A stretch of 19,146 nt of DNA from NCBI GenBank assembly GCA_010028775.1, contig RHAF01000017.1, positions 1 to 19,146 of the forward strand, read 5' to 3'. The translations under genes were made by a program, and so were the position numbers. Of this stretch, positions 1 to 6,913 are shown one piece after another. The notes beneath the pieces are model-generated. The model saw only the letters and a list, made by a program, of their open reading frames with translations, had not been told where the DNA came from and made no database searches. Every line of letters starts with the position of its first letter. The stretch's first letter is position 1. This stretch comes from Verrucomicrobiota bacterium. GTDB lineage: Bacteria; Verrucomicrobiota; Verrucomicrobiia; Methylacidiphilales; Verrucolacustridaceae.

Positions 1-690
1 ACGGTGGCGGAGGAGGTGAAGCTGGGAAAGCCGTCCCATCGGATCCGGGTGGGGGGTAAAACGATCGAGACCCGGGCGCTGATCGTTGCGACCGGGGCCG
101 GTCATCGGCACCTCGATGTTCCCGGGGAGAAGGAGCTGGAGACCAAGGGGGTGACCTATTGCGCCACATGTGACGGTGCTTTGCCGATGTTTCGCAACCA
201 GCCGTTGGTGGTGGTCGGCGGCGGGGACTCGGCCTGTGAGGAGGCCACTTTTTTGACCCGGTTCGCTTCCAGGGTTTATCTGGTCCATCGGCGTGGAGAG
301 CTGCGGGCTTCCCGGATCATGGCGGAGCGGGCCTTGGGAAACCCGAAGATCGAGCCGGTTTGGAATTCGGTCGTGGAGTCCGTGGAGGGGGTGAAGGAGG
401 GGAAGGTGACCGGTGTGAAACTCAAGAACAGCGCCTCGGGCAAAATCTCTGTGTTGCCCTGTGCGGGGGTTTTCATCGCGGTGGGGCACGTGCCCAACAC
501 CCGGATTTTTCAGGGCCAATTGAAAATGGATGAGGCCGGTTATCTGCAGCTTGGTCCTGGGAGCCGGACGAATGTGGAGGGGGTGTTTGGGGCGGGGGAC
601 TGTGCGGACAAGGTTTATCGTCAGGCGATCACCGCGGCCGGCATGGGTTGCATGGCGGCAATTGACGCGGAACGTTATTTGGCGGGTTGA
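1..690 (+). CDS. trxB: Thioredoxin reductase, 5'-truncated by the window edge
   Basis: Flavoenzyme that passes electrons from NADPH to thioredoxin in the cytoplasm. About 229 residues are visible; the family is usually about 310-320, so the N-terminal FAD-binding part with its GxGxxG motif lies left of the window. Counting from the GTG at position 4, the redox-active CATC sits at residues 53-56, inside the NADPH domain as in low-Mr TrxB. It is followed by the nucleotide-binding VVGGGDSA near residues 70-77, the NADPH-phosphate contact HRRGELRAS, and the C-terminal FAD motif GAGDCAD. The frame is open to base 1, so the GTG at 4 is internal and not the true start. The stop TGA is at 688-690. 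The 3' end overlaps the convergent TPR gene by 16 bases. Family assignment is very secure from the motifs. Confidence 0.95.
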   Translation, partial: TVAEEVKLGKPSHRIRVGGKTIETRALIVATGAGHRHLDVPGEKELETKGVTYCATCDGALPMFRNQPLVVVGGGDSACEEATFLTRFASRVYLVHRRGELRASRIMAERALGNPKIEPVWNSVVESVEGVKEGKVTGVKLKNSASGKISVLPCAGVFIAVGHVPNTRIFQGQLKMDEAGYLQLGPGSRTNVEGVFGAGDCADKVYRQAITAAGMGCMAAIDAERYLAG

Positions 691-1373
691 GTCGCGGGGG
701 CTTTCGCCGGAGCAGGGAGAGGAACCGGCAAAGATGGGGCGGAGGCGGAGAGCGGAGGCGGGGGTAGTTTTTCCATCAGAGCCCGAACTTCGGGAAGGAA
801 GGCGCTGCCCGTGTTTTCCGCCAGAATGTCATTGAGGACCTGACGCGCGGCTTCGGGACGGTTTTCGGCGATCTGGATAGTGGCCAAACCAACGGCAGCA
901 CCCGCACGGAAAGGGTTGGGGGGCCGTTCAGTAATGATGGCCAGATAAAGAGTTTGGGCGACTCCGCGGTCACCCGCGGAGGTGAGGCTGTTGGCTTGGG
1001 CAAAGCGGGCGGCGGAGCGCAGGGGGTGTTTGGGGTAGTCCCGGCAGAACTGCTCATAAAGAGCGGCAGCCTTGCGTGGGTCATTCTTTTCCGTGGCATC
1101 CGCAGCGGATTCAAGAAGGGCAATGGCGGTGGCCGGCTGACCGGGATAGTCGCGGATGAGTTTGGCCCAAGTCTCGGCACCCCCTTTGGATGCCAGCAAA
1201 CGGTTGGATTCTTCCCTGGCTTTCTCGGATTTTGAGGTTTGCCAGAGAACCAGGGAAATTCCCGCTCCCAAAACGAGAATTATCGGCACCAGGGTTTTTG
1301 GGTTCAACCAGGCCGGTTTTTCCGAGGGAAGTATATTGGGTTGCTCGGCGGGGGTGGGCAGGACGTTCGGCAT
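675..1373 (-). CDS. Membrane-anchored TPR-like protein of unknown function
   Basis: A 232-residue protein with a short N-terminal segment, one hydrophobic membrane helix at about residues 27-45, and an outer domain of helical repeats. The repeats have TPR character: segments such as KAAALYEQFCRDYPKHP and ARFAQANSL recall YfgM-like or Tol-Pal-associated (YbgF-like) tetratricopeptide proteins. The last 30 or so residues are rich in Pro and Ala. The start ATG is read at 1373-1371 and has no clear Shine-Dalgarno sequence. The stop TAA is at 677-675, inside the last codons of the convergent trxB. The gene is divergent from mraZ and shares its upstream region. TPR proteins of this kind usually act as periplasmic or membrane scaffolds or chaperones, but nothing here names a partner. 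The reading frame is convincing; the function is not known. Confidence 0.75.
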   Translation of the reverse strand: MPNVLPTPAEQPNILPSEKPAWLNPKTLVPIILVLGAGISLVLWQTSKSEKAREESNRLLASKGGAETWAKLIRDYPGQPATAIALLESAADATEKNDPRKAAALYEQFCRDYPKHPLRSAARFAQANSLTSAGDRGVAQTLYLAIITERPPNPFRAGAAVGLATIQIAENRPEAARQVLNDILAENTGSAFLPEVRALMEKLPPPPLSASAPSLPVPLPAPAKAPATQPAK

Positions 1374-1490
1374 GGGCAGGGAGAATGAGAAAAGTTAGGC
1401 TCCGGGGCAAGCCAGGAAGATAAAAACTGGGCGAGGTTCGGGGTTACCCGCCAAGTTGTGTTGGGGGTCAGTAAATTAGAAAAAAACGTG
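1374..1490. other. Upstream part of the divergent intergenic region
   Basis: This stretch separates the - strand TPR gene from the dcw promoter. It becomes AT-richer toward 1470-1490. It should hold the promoter of the TPR gene, but I could not find a convincing -35/-10 pair on the - strand, nor an RNA gene or stem-loop. Confidence 0.4.
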
Positions 1491-1520
1491 TTGACTGTAG
1501 TGGTATGAGGTGGGTAAAAA
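1491..1520 (+). promoter_or_regulatory. Predicted sigma70-type promoter of the dcw operon
   Basis: A -35 hexamer TTGACT (1491-1496, five of six consensus bases) is followed after 18 bases by TAAAAA (1515-1520, four of six). It lies in the AT-richer gap about 50-75 bases ahead of the likely original mraZ starts. No other gap in the downstream unit is long enough for an obvious promoter, so this may drive the whole cluster. Transcription start not shown. Confidence 0.55.
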
Positions 1521-1525
1521 TGGGT
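1501..1525 (+). promoter_or_regulatory. Putative MraZ operator (three 10-bp-phased TGGGN-like repeats)
   Basis: TGGTA (1501-1505), TGGGT (1511-1515) and TGGGT (1521-1525) recur exactly every 10 bases with 5-base spacers. A fourth degenerate unit, AGGTG, may sit at 1531-1535. In E. coli, MraZ represses its own operon by binding three TGGGN direct repeats separated by 5 nucleotides, so spacing and sequence match the known operator closely. The repeats cover the spacer and -10 region of the predicted promoter, as expected for a repressor site. Binding is inferred from the pattern. Confidence 0.7.
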
Positions 1526-1566
1526 AATCGAGGTGAATATTGTTTATTAGTGGTTAACAAAGACAT

Positions 1567-1674
1567 ATGTCAATGAAAGAGGCCTACACAGGCCTACACA
1601 GACCAGTTTCAGTTTTCCTTGGATGCCAAGGGCCGTGTCTCCGTGCCCGCGGAGTGGCGGGGAGAGGCTTTTGA
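1567..1674 (+). other. Out-of-frame remnant of the original mraZ start
   Basis: ATG 1567 and ATG 1573 share one frame, but after the 10-bp duplication that frame runs out of phase with MraZ and stops at TGA 1672-1674. Only the first residues before the repeat (MSMKEAYT) are as expected for MraZ. I read this as the displaced 5' end of mraZ and not as a separate gene. Confidence 0.65.
1581..1600 (+). repeat. Perfect 10-bp tandem duplication at the mraZ 5' end
   Basis: The unit GGCCTACACA occurs twice without a gap (1581-1590 and 1591-1600). It lies 8-14 bases after the two candidate ATG starts (1567 and 1573) and adds +1 to their reading frame. With a single copy, ATG 1573 would read MKEAYTDQFQFSLDAKGR straight into the conserved MraZ body. 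Replication slippage, or an assembly error, could make such a duplication. Confidence 0.9.
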
Positions 1675-2017
1675 AAAAAGATTCCTCGTGATGCCGTCCT
1701 CGGACGGTTGTTTGCGTGTTTACCCGGCAAGCTTCCTGGGGCGCCAAATGGAAAAGCTGGCCTCCGAGGGTGCGACCTCCTCCGACTTGAAGCGGAAAAG
1801 TCTCGAAAAATTGGCCAGCGTGATCCAGGCGGCCGAACCCGATCAGCAAGGACGGATCATGATCCGGGAAAAGTTCCGCCAGCACGCCGGGCTGGGCCGG
1901 GAAGCCATCCTCATCGGTTGCCTCGATCATTTTCAGGTCTGGGAACCCCGGCGGTGGCAGAAGATCGCCCCGCCCACGACCACCTTCGAGCAGGTGGCCA
2001 AGGATGCCGGCCTATGA
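1619..2017 (+). CDS. mraZ: MraZ transcriptional regulator, 5' end disrupted
   Basis: MraZ is a ring-forming DNA-binding protein with two SpoVT/AbrB-like (swapped-hairpin) repeats that controls the dcw operon it heads. Both signature DxxxR motifs are present: DAKGR right after the TTG, and DQQGR in the second half, followed by GLGREAILIGCLDHFQVW, typical of the second repeat. As written, the only start in this frame is TTG 1619: the frame is closed upstream by TGA 1574-1576 and has no ATG or GTG in between. This gives 132 residues and drops about 14-16 N-terminal residues, including the first beta strand. Removing one copy of the 10-bp repeat at 1581-1600 restores a normal protein of about 146-148 residues from ATG 1573 or 1567. 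Identity is secure. Whether the product is made and binds DNA is doubtful, and the gene could be called a pseudogene. No Shine-Dalgarno sequence fits TTG 1619. Confidence 0.85.
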   Translation: MDAKGRVSVPAEWRGEAFEKRFLVMPSSDGCLRVYPASFLGRQMEKLASEGATSSDLKRKSLEKLASVIQAAEPDQQGRIMIREKFRQHAGLGREAILIGCLDHFQVWEPRRWQKIAPPTTTFEQVAKDAGL

Positions 2018-2199
2018 TGTCGAACCTCCCTCCGGCTGCCCTGCCGATCGCACCGAAGCGGACGTTTCTCTCTCTCCCGCTCTCCCTTTCCCTAACCGAT
2101 GAACCTGCTCGCCGCCGGAAGGTCCGGCTGCGGCTGGAGCGTTGCTGGGAGCTCCTCCAGTTGGAGGAGGAAAGGAAACCAACCGTACGCCGAATCTGA
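2014..2199 (+). CDS. Possible small basic protein, coupled to mraZ
   Basis: A 61-codon ORF whose ATG (2014-2016) overlaps the mraZ stop in an ATGA junction, the same junction used through much of this operon. The predicted protein has a hydrophobic, Leu/Ser-rich stretch (PKRTFLSLPLSLSLTDEP, from about residue 14) and then a charged amphipathic stretch rich in Arg, Leu and Glu (RLERCWELLQLEEERK). I recognise no family. GC-rich DNA yields many chance ORFs, so the main support is the start overlap and the otherwise unexplained 429-base gap between mraZ and rsmH. Confidence 0.35.
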   Translation: MMSNLPPAALPIAPKRTFLSLPLSLSLTDEPARRRKVRLRLERCWELLQLEEERKPTVRRI

Positions 2200-2263
2200 A
2201 ACCGGCGGACGGGCCCGGGAGGCACGTATCGCACGGACAGGTCGAGCGTCCCTGGAGGAAATC

Positions 2264-2443
2264 ATGGACTGGAAACAAATGATGCGGGGGAAGTTGGCAT
2301 GCGGCTTTTCGTGCCGGAGGGATGACTCCGGCCGGGTGGAGGGTCACGGGGTCGTGAAACTCCCCAAAAGAAACCCTTATGAGCTGATTGGTCTCCGCCG
2401 TCCGGTCCGGCGCGAGGTCCTCCGGCTCCGGCCGGCAGACTGA
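2264..2443 (+). CDS. Possible small basic protein just upstream of rsmH
   Basis: A 59-codon ORF with a strong Shine-Dalgarno GGAGGA (2254-2259) four bases before ATG 2264. Its stop TGA (2441-2443) lies three bases ahead of the GTG start of rsmH, in the same frame. That spacing would allow ribosomes to reinitiate on rsmH, whose own start has no properly spaced Shine-Dalgarno. The product is Arg-rich with a motif-like KLPKRNPYELIGLRRP near residues 32-47. No family recognised. It could be a real small protein, a leader peptide for rsmH, or chance. The frame stays open upstream to about 2099, but only the 2264 start has a good ribosome site. Confidence 0.35.
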   Translation: MDWKQMMRGKLACGFSCRRDDSGRVEGHGVVKLPKRNPYELIGLRRPVRREVLRLRPAD

Positions 2444-2446
2444 AGG

Positions 2447-3361
2447 GTGGAGCACGTCCCGGTTCTTTTGGAGGCGACCATGGAGATGCTGCAACCCGCT
2501 CCCGGACGCACGGTGATCGATGCGACTTTTGGTCGCGGTGGTCATAGCCGTGCCTTCCTGGCGCGGGGCGCCCGAGTGGTGGCCCTTGATGTGGATCCGG
2601 AGGCCGAAAAAGAGGCTGGTCGTTTGGGAGCGGAGGTCGGGCCGGAAAAGTTCCGGTTTTACCGGATGAGTTTCGGTGACCTGCCACGCCTGACGGGAGC
2701 CGAGGGACCTGCCGATGCCATCCTACTGGATTTGGGAATTTCTTCGCCCCAGGTGGATCAGGCCGGGCGCGGCTTCAGCTTCCAGCAATCCGGTCCCCTC
2801 GACATGCGGATGAATCCCGATTCCGGTGTGACGGCGGAAACTTTGGTCAACGAACTTGGGGAACCCGAGTTGCGAAACCTTCTCCGCCAGGGAGGCGAGG
2901 ACCGGGATCCAGGAAAAATTGCCCGAGCGATCGTGCGGGCGCGTCCGCTTCACACCACGGTCGATCTGGCCAACGCCGTCGTACGGGTGACCCGTGCGCC
3001 ACGTCCCGGAGCTAAACATCCCGCCACCCGGACTTTCATGGCGTTGCGTCGCGCGGTGAACCGCGAGGGGGAAAGCCTTACGGAGGTTCTGGCGGCGATC
3101 CCGCGGGCCTTGAGGCCCGGGGGTCGGATGGCAGTCCTGACCTATCACTCGATCGAGGACCGGGCGGTGAAAAACTGGATAAGGGAACATTCCGAGGAGG
3201 AAAAGCGCCAACCCGGAATGGCCTTTGGCCACGCCAATCCCGAGCGTTGGGTCCGATCCCTCGGGGAGGCTGTGCCCACCGAGTCGGAAATTTCCGCCAA
3301 TCCCAGGGCCCGAAGCGCCCGACTACGGGGGGCCGAGCGTCTGGCAGGGGAGGGCTCATGA
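2447..3361 (+). CDS. rsmH: 16S rRNA (cytosine(1402)-N(4))-methyltransferase RsmH (MraW)
   Basis: S-adenosylmethionine-dependent enzyme that N4-methylates C1402 in the decoding centre of 16S rRNA; it is nearly always the second conserved gene of the dcw cluster. The 304-residue protein is of normal length. It opens with the family hallmark HVPVLLEATMEML, then the SAM-binding loop TFGRGGHS (from about residue 27), LLDLGISSPQVD (about 93-104), PLDMRMNP, the PATRTFMALRRAVN segment and the C-terminal LTYHSIEDRAVK. The start is GTG 2447, because the frame is closed by TGA at 2441-2443 and later ATGs would lose the HVPVLL motif. GAAGG directly abuts the GTG, too close for a normal ribosome site, which suggests coupling to the ORF before it. 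Its stop overlaps ftsL by 4 bases (ATGA). Confidence 0.96.
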   Translation: MEHVPVLLEATMEMLQPAPGRTVIDATFGRGGHSRAFLARGARVVALDVDPEAEKEAGRLGAEVGPEKFRFYRMSFGDLPRLTGAEGPADAILLDLGISSPQVDQAGRGFSFQQSGPLDMRMNPDSGVTAETLVNELGEPELRNLLRQGGEDRDPGKIARAIVRARPLHTTVDLANAVVRVTRAPRPGAKHPATRTFMALRRAVNREGESLTEVLAAIPRALRPGGRMAVLTYHSIEDRAVKNWIREHSEEEKRQPGMAFGHANPERWVRSLGEAVPTESEISANPRARSARLRGAERLAGEGS

Positions 3362-3711
3362 GCCGAAATCAAATCCGCCGGACCAATCAGGTGGGGGGAG
3401 CCCAGTTGACGAGCATTCTCGTCGTTGCCGGAATCGCCACATCGCTGGTGGTGGCCTTCGCCCTTCTCCAGATGAACAATATCCGGGTGGCCGGCGAGCT
3501 GAAGAAGCTTGAGGTTGCCCGGAATCGCCTGGAGGAGTTGGTGAGGTCGGCCCGATTGCAGTCCGAGCGTCTACGATCTCCCCGTCAGCTTTCGGAGCGA
3601 TCGGCCCAGATGAGCCTGGGACTGATCAGCGTGAGCCAGCTGGAAATTGTCGAAGCCCCGATACGGCGTCCCTGGAACGGTGCGGACCTGGCCAAGGAGG
3701 AAGCACGATGA
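3358..3711 (+). CDS. ftsL: Cell division protein FtsL
   Basis: Small bitopic divisome protein that in other bacteria forms a periplasmic coiled-coil complex with FtsB and FtsQ and helps activate FtsW-FtsI. The 117-residue product has a short basic cytoplasmic tail, one membrane helix at about residues 17-38 (LTSILVVAGIATSLVVAFALL) and then a heptad-like charged helix (about 43-75) suited to a coiled coil. Sequence conservation in FtsL is poor, so the call rests on this architecture plus position between rsmH and ftsI, where FtsL is expected. Start ATG 3358 overlaps the rsmH stop and has GGAGG at 3349-3353, four bases ahead. An in-frame upstream extension to 3247 lies inside rsmH and is not supported. 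No ftsB is visible in the window. Confidence 0.85.
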   Translation: MSRNQIRRTNQVGGAQLTSILVVAGIATSLVVAFALLQMNNIRVAGELKKLEVARNRLEELVRSARLQSERLRSPRQLSERSAQMSLGLISVSQLEIVEAPIRRPWNGADLAKEEAR

Positions 3712-5456
3712 ATCCTCGCAACCGGGTGATCACGGTGACCTTGCTGCTGGCCGCGGCGTTCACCGGGGTATCCATCCGGCTGGTTTGGATCCAGATGGTC
3801 AAACAGGACGAGTACCGCGAGGAGGCCATCAAGATGCACACCTGCGGCGAGGCGGTGCCCGCGGAGCGCGGATCGATCCTCGATGTCAGCGGCCGGGTGC
3901 TGGCCCAAAGCATGCCCCTGATCGAGGTGCGCGTGGACGGCAAGGTCTTGGCGGAACGACCACAGGAGCTCCCGGCTTTGGCCGAAATCCTTGGGGTTTC
4001 GGCGGAATGGCTCAAAGGCCAGTCCGATCCGGAAAACCGCTATCAAAAGATCGCCGAAGGGGTGGGAGCCGAAGTGGAGGGCAAATTGCGGGCCAGCCGG
4101 CTGCGTTGCCTCCTCTTGGAGCGAAAAACGGCACGCAATTATCCCAACGGAACGGAGACCGCGCAGATCCTCGGCTACGTGAACTCCCGGGAGCAGGCCG
4201 GGGCGGCCGGCGTCCGACCGGCGTTTTTCGAGGTCGGGGAAGCCGGAGTGGAGAAGTCGATGGACCGCTATCTCCGGGGAGTGGCGGGTGAGCGGAGGAT
4301 CATTCTTGATCGGGCCCGCCGGGAAATTCCCTACTTCCGGCTCAGCGACCGGCCGGCGAGGGACGGATATCATGTGGTGCTGACGCTGGATCAAAGCATT
4401 CAGCACATCGTGGAGCGGGAGACGGACGCGCTGATGGAGCAGTTTCACCCGGAGAACGTGCACATTGTGGTGATGCGCCCGGCCACGGGGGAGGTTCTGG
4501 CGATGGCCAGCCGCCCGACCTTTGATCCCAACCAAAGGAAGACTTTTGATCCGGAAGGCATGAAAAATCGGCCGATCGGCGACACATACGAACCAGGCTC
4601 CACCTTCAAGATCGTCACCCTGGCTGCGGGATTGAATGAGGGTGCGGCCGATCTGGAGAGCACCTACTTCTGCGAGGACGGGCAGATGTTTTACGCAGGG
4701 CGCTGGCTGAAGGACCACGAACCCTACGGGTTGCTCACGCTTCGCCAAGTGGTGGCTAAATCGAGCAACATCGGGATGGCCAAACTGGCGATGCAGGTCG
4801 GTGAGGAAAAGCTGCTGCACTATGCGAGGATGTTCGGTTTTGGGGAGAGGGCACAAAAGGGCGAGGGGGTTTTGCCCGGGGAGGAGAAGGGGCTCCTCCG
4901 GGATCTGAAAAATTGGAACAAGCTTTCCATCACCCGGATTCCGATGGGCTACGAGGTGGCCGTGACCAACCTGCAGATGGCGTTGGCCTACGGGGCGATT
5001 GCCAATGGCGGCAAGCGGATGGAGCCGAGATTGATCAAGGCGGTGGTCGATCGCGACAACCGCGTGGTGATGCAGTTTATCCCGAAGGTGGTTTGCCAGG
5101 TGGTGCGGCCGGAGACCGCCGCCAAGGTGGTCGAGGCCTTGCGCGGGGTGGTCTCGGATACGGGCACGGCGGAAAACGCGGCGGTTCCGGGGTTCGAGGT
5201 GGCCGGGAAGACGGGTACCGCTCAGAAGTGGTCCAACGGGGTTTACTCCAAGGAAAAGTACCGCTCGTCTTTCATTGGCTTTCTCCCGGCTGACCGTCCG
5301 GAGTTCCTCGTTTCGATCATGGTCGATGAACCCAAGGGCAAGCTTTACTACGGCGGGCAGGTGGCGGCTCCCGCCTTCAAAAACATCGCCATCCATGTGG
5401 CCGAGCAGTTGAACCTCAACCGGGGAGCGGTGGTGGCTACCCGCGAAAAACTGTGA
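3708..5456 (+). CDS. ftsI: Septal peptidoglycan transpeptidase FtsI (PBP3)
   Basis: Class B penicillin-binding protein that cross-links septal peptidoglycan together with FtsW. The 582-residue protein has an N-terminal membrane anchor (about residues 7-30), a dimerisation/pedestal domain, and a transpeptidase domain with all three active-site motifs: S298-T-F-K301 (the acylated serine, in EPGSTFK), S352-S-N354, and K501-T-G503 (in GKTGTAQKW). No PASTA repeats follow, and the protein ends soon after the catalytic domain. An ideal Shine-Dalgarno AAGGAGG (3694-3700) stands seven bases before ATG 3708, which overlaps the ftsL stop. The stop overlaps the murE GTG by four bases. Division-specific FtsI rather than an elongation PBP2 is inferred from the dcw setting. 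Confidence 0.95.
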   Translation: MNPRNRVITVTLLLAAAFTGVSIRLVWIQMVKQDEYREEAIKMHTCGEAVPAERGSILDVSGRVLAQSMPLIEVRVDGKVLAERPQELPALAEILGVSAEWLKGQSDPENRYQKIAEGVGAEVEGKLRASRLRCLLLERKTARNYPNGTETAQILGYVNSREQAGAAGVRPAFFEVGEAGVEKSMDRYLRGVAGERRIILDRARREIPYFRLSDRPARDGYHVVLTLDQSIQHIVERETDALMEQFHPENVHIVVMRPATGEVLAMASRPTFDPNQRKTFDPEGMKNRPIGDTYEPGSTFKIVTLAAGLNEGAADLESTYFCEDGQMFYAGRWLKDHEPYGLLTLRQVVAKSSNIGMAKLAMQVGEEKLLHYARMFGFGERAQKGEGVLPGEEKGLLRDLKNWNKLSITRIPMGYEVAVTNLQMALAYGAIANGGKRMEPRLIKAVVDRDNRVVMQFIPKVVCQVVRPETAAKVVEALRGVVSDTGTAENAAVPGFEVAGKTGTAQKWSNGVYSKEKYRSSFIGFLPADRPEFLVSIMVDEPKGKLYYGGQVAAPAFKNIAIHVAEQLNLNRGAVVATREKL

Positions 5457-6913
5457 AGCTGACCGAGGTGATGGACGGCGTGAAGGTCCAGGATTGGCAG
5501 GGTGGCCGGCAGGCGGAGGTTTCGGCCTTGGCATACCAATCGGGTCGGGTGGAGCCGGGTTTCCTCTTTTGCACCTGGAAGGGGAGGGTGAAGGATGGTC
5601 ATGCGTTTGTTCCGGATGCGGTCAAGCGGGGTGCTGTGGCGGTGGTGGCCGAGCGGCGACTGGCGGATCTGACGATTCCCGGAATTCGCGTGGCGGACGG
5701 CAGGCGGGCATTGGGCCGGATGGCGGCAAACTTTTACGGTCATCCATCCCGGCAGGTTCGGGTGGTGGGGATCACCGGGACCAATGGAAAAACCTCGACG
5801 GCCATGTTGCTGCAATCCCTGCTCGAGGAGGGAGGACTCCGCACGGGGCTCCTCGGCACGGTGATGAATGACACCGGCAAGGGCCGCACTCCCGCCCAAC
5901 ACACCACCCCCGAGGCATTGGATCTCCAGAAGCTTTTGGCGGAGATGAGGGAGAACGGATGCCGCGCCGCCTCGATTGAGGTGAGTTCACACGCCCTCGA
6001 CCAAGGACGCACCGAAGGCGTGGAATTCGCGGGCGCCATCTTCACCAACCTCGGACGGGACCATCTGGATTATCACGGAACACTCGAGGCCTACGAAGGT
6101 GCCAAAGCCCTTCTTTTCCGCGGTTTGGGCAATCAGGCCTTTGCGGTGGTCAACGTGGAGGATCCCGCCGGAATCCGCATCGCCGGACAATGCCCTGCCG
6201 GGATTCGCATCGTCCGTTACGGGGTGGAGCGGGGTGAGGTGCATGCCCGGAATTTGAAAATGGGCACGGGCGGAAGCTCTTTTATTCTCTGTACTCCCGA
6301 GGGGGAGATGGCAGTGACCCTGCCCTGGCTCGGAAGATTCAACGTGGCCAACGCCATGGCCGCCGCGGCCGGTGCCTGGGCGGCCGGGGTTCCCCTGGAA
6401 AAAGTGGCGGCTGGCCTGGGAAGAGCCCCGGCAGTTCCGGGAAGAATGGAGCGGGTGGCTGGGATCCAGGAAATCACCGTCTTGATCGATTATGCCCACA
6501 CGGAGGATGCCGTTCGCGCCGCTCTCGAGACGCTCCGCCCCCTTACGCGGGGTAAACTTTGGGTGGTTCTGGGTGCGGGCGGGGACCGGGACAAGGGGAA
6601 GCGGCCGAAAATGGCTGCGGCGGCCGAGAGCTTGGCCGATGAGGTGATTCTGACGTCCGACAATCCACGTAGCGAGGATCCCGGGGTCATTCTTCGGGAA
6701 ATGCGGGCGGGGGTCGGTGCCGGCTCGCGCGTGAGGGTGATGGAAAACCGCAGCGAGGCGATTCGGAGCGCAGTCCAGGGGGCGGCTCACGGGGATGTGG
6801 TTTTGGTCGCCGGAAAGGGCCACGAGGAGTTTCAGGAAATTCAGGGGGCCAAACTTCCGTTTTCCGACCGGCGCGAGGCGGAGCGGGCCTGGGCGGAACG
6901 GGGAAGTCGATGA
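5453..6913 (+). CDS. murE: UDP-MurNAc-L-Ala-D-Glu:meso-diaminopimelate ligase MurE
   Basis: Cytoplasmic ATP-dependent ligase that adds the third residue of the peptidoglycan stem peptide. The 486 residues fit the family. The ATP loop GITGTNGKTSTAML has its lysine at about residue 113. FTNLGRDHLDYHGT and the central-domain motif LIDYAHTEDAV follow. The substrate-specificity motif DNPRSEDP begins at about residue 403. DNPR is the signature of MurE enzymes that add meso-diaminopimelate and not lysine, so a DAP-type wall is predicted. The start is GTG 5453, overlapping the ftsI stop (GTGA), with no clear Shine-Dalgarno, consistent with translational coupling. The stop overlaps murF by four bases. 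Confidence 0.95.
   Translation: MKLTEVMDGVKVQDWQGGRQAEVSALAYQSGRVEPGFLFCTWKGRVKDGHAFVPDAVKRGAVAVVAERRLADLTIPGIRVADGRRALGRMAANFYGHPSRQVRVVGITGTNGKTSTAMLLQSLLEEGGLRTGLLGTVMNDTGKGRTPAQHTTPEALDLQKLLAEMRENGCRAASIEVSSHALDQGRTEGVEFAGAIFTNLGRDHLDYHGTLEAYEGAKALLFRGLGNQAFAVVNVEDPAGIRIAGQCPAGIRIVRYGVERGEVHARNLKMGTGGSSFILCTPEGEMAVTLPWLGRFNVANAMAAAAGAWAAGVPLEKVAAGLGRAPAVPGRMERVAGIQEITVLIDYAHTEDAVRAALETLRPLTRGKLWVVLGAGGDRDKGKRPKMAAAAESLADEVILTSDNPRSEDPGVILREMRAGVGAGSRVRVMENRSEAIRSAVQGAAHGDVVLVAGKGHEEFQEIQGAKLPFSDRREAERAWAERGSR

Noticed and set aside
4..6. GTG at position 4 as the trxB start.
   Set aside because: The frame is open to base 1 and the first third of a thioredoxin reductase is missing, so this is an internal valine codon.
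1660..1680. A TTT-TGA shifty stop at 1669-1674, where a +1 slip would move ribosomes from the ATG frame into the mraZ frame.
   Set aside because: The slip is chemically plausible (Phe tRNA can re-pair on UUU), but it comes after the DAKGR region has already been read in the wrong frame, so the product would lack the first MraZ motif.
3585..5534. A 649-codon open frame on the - strand.
   Set aside because: It lies antisense to ftsI, whose three active-site motifs are intact. Long antisense frames are common in GC-rich genes, and the translation resembles no family I know.
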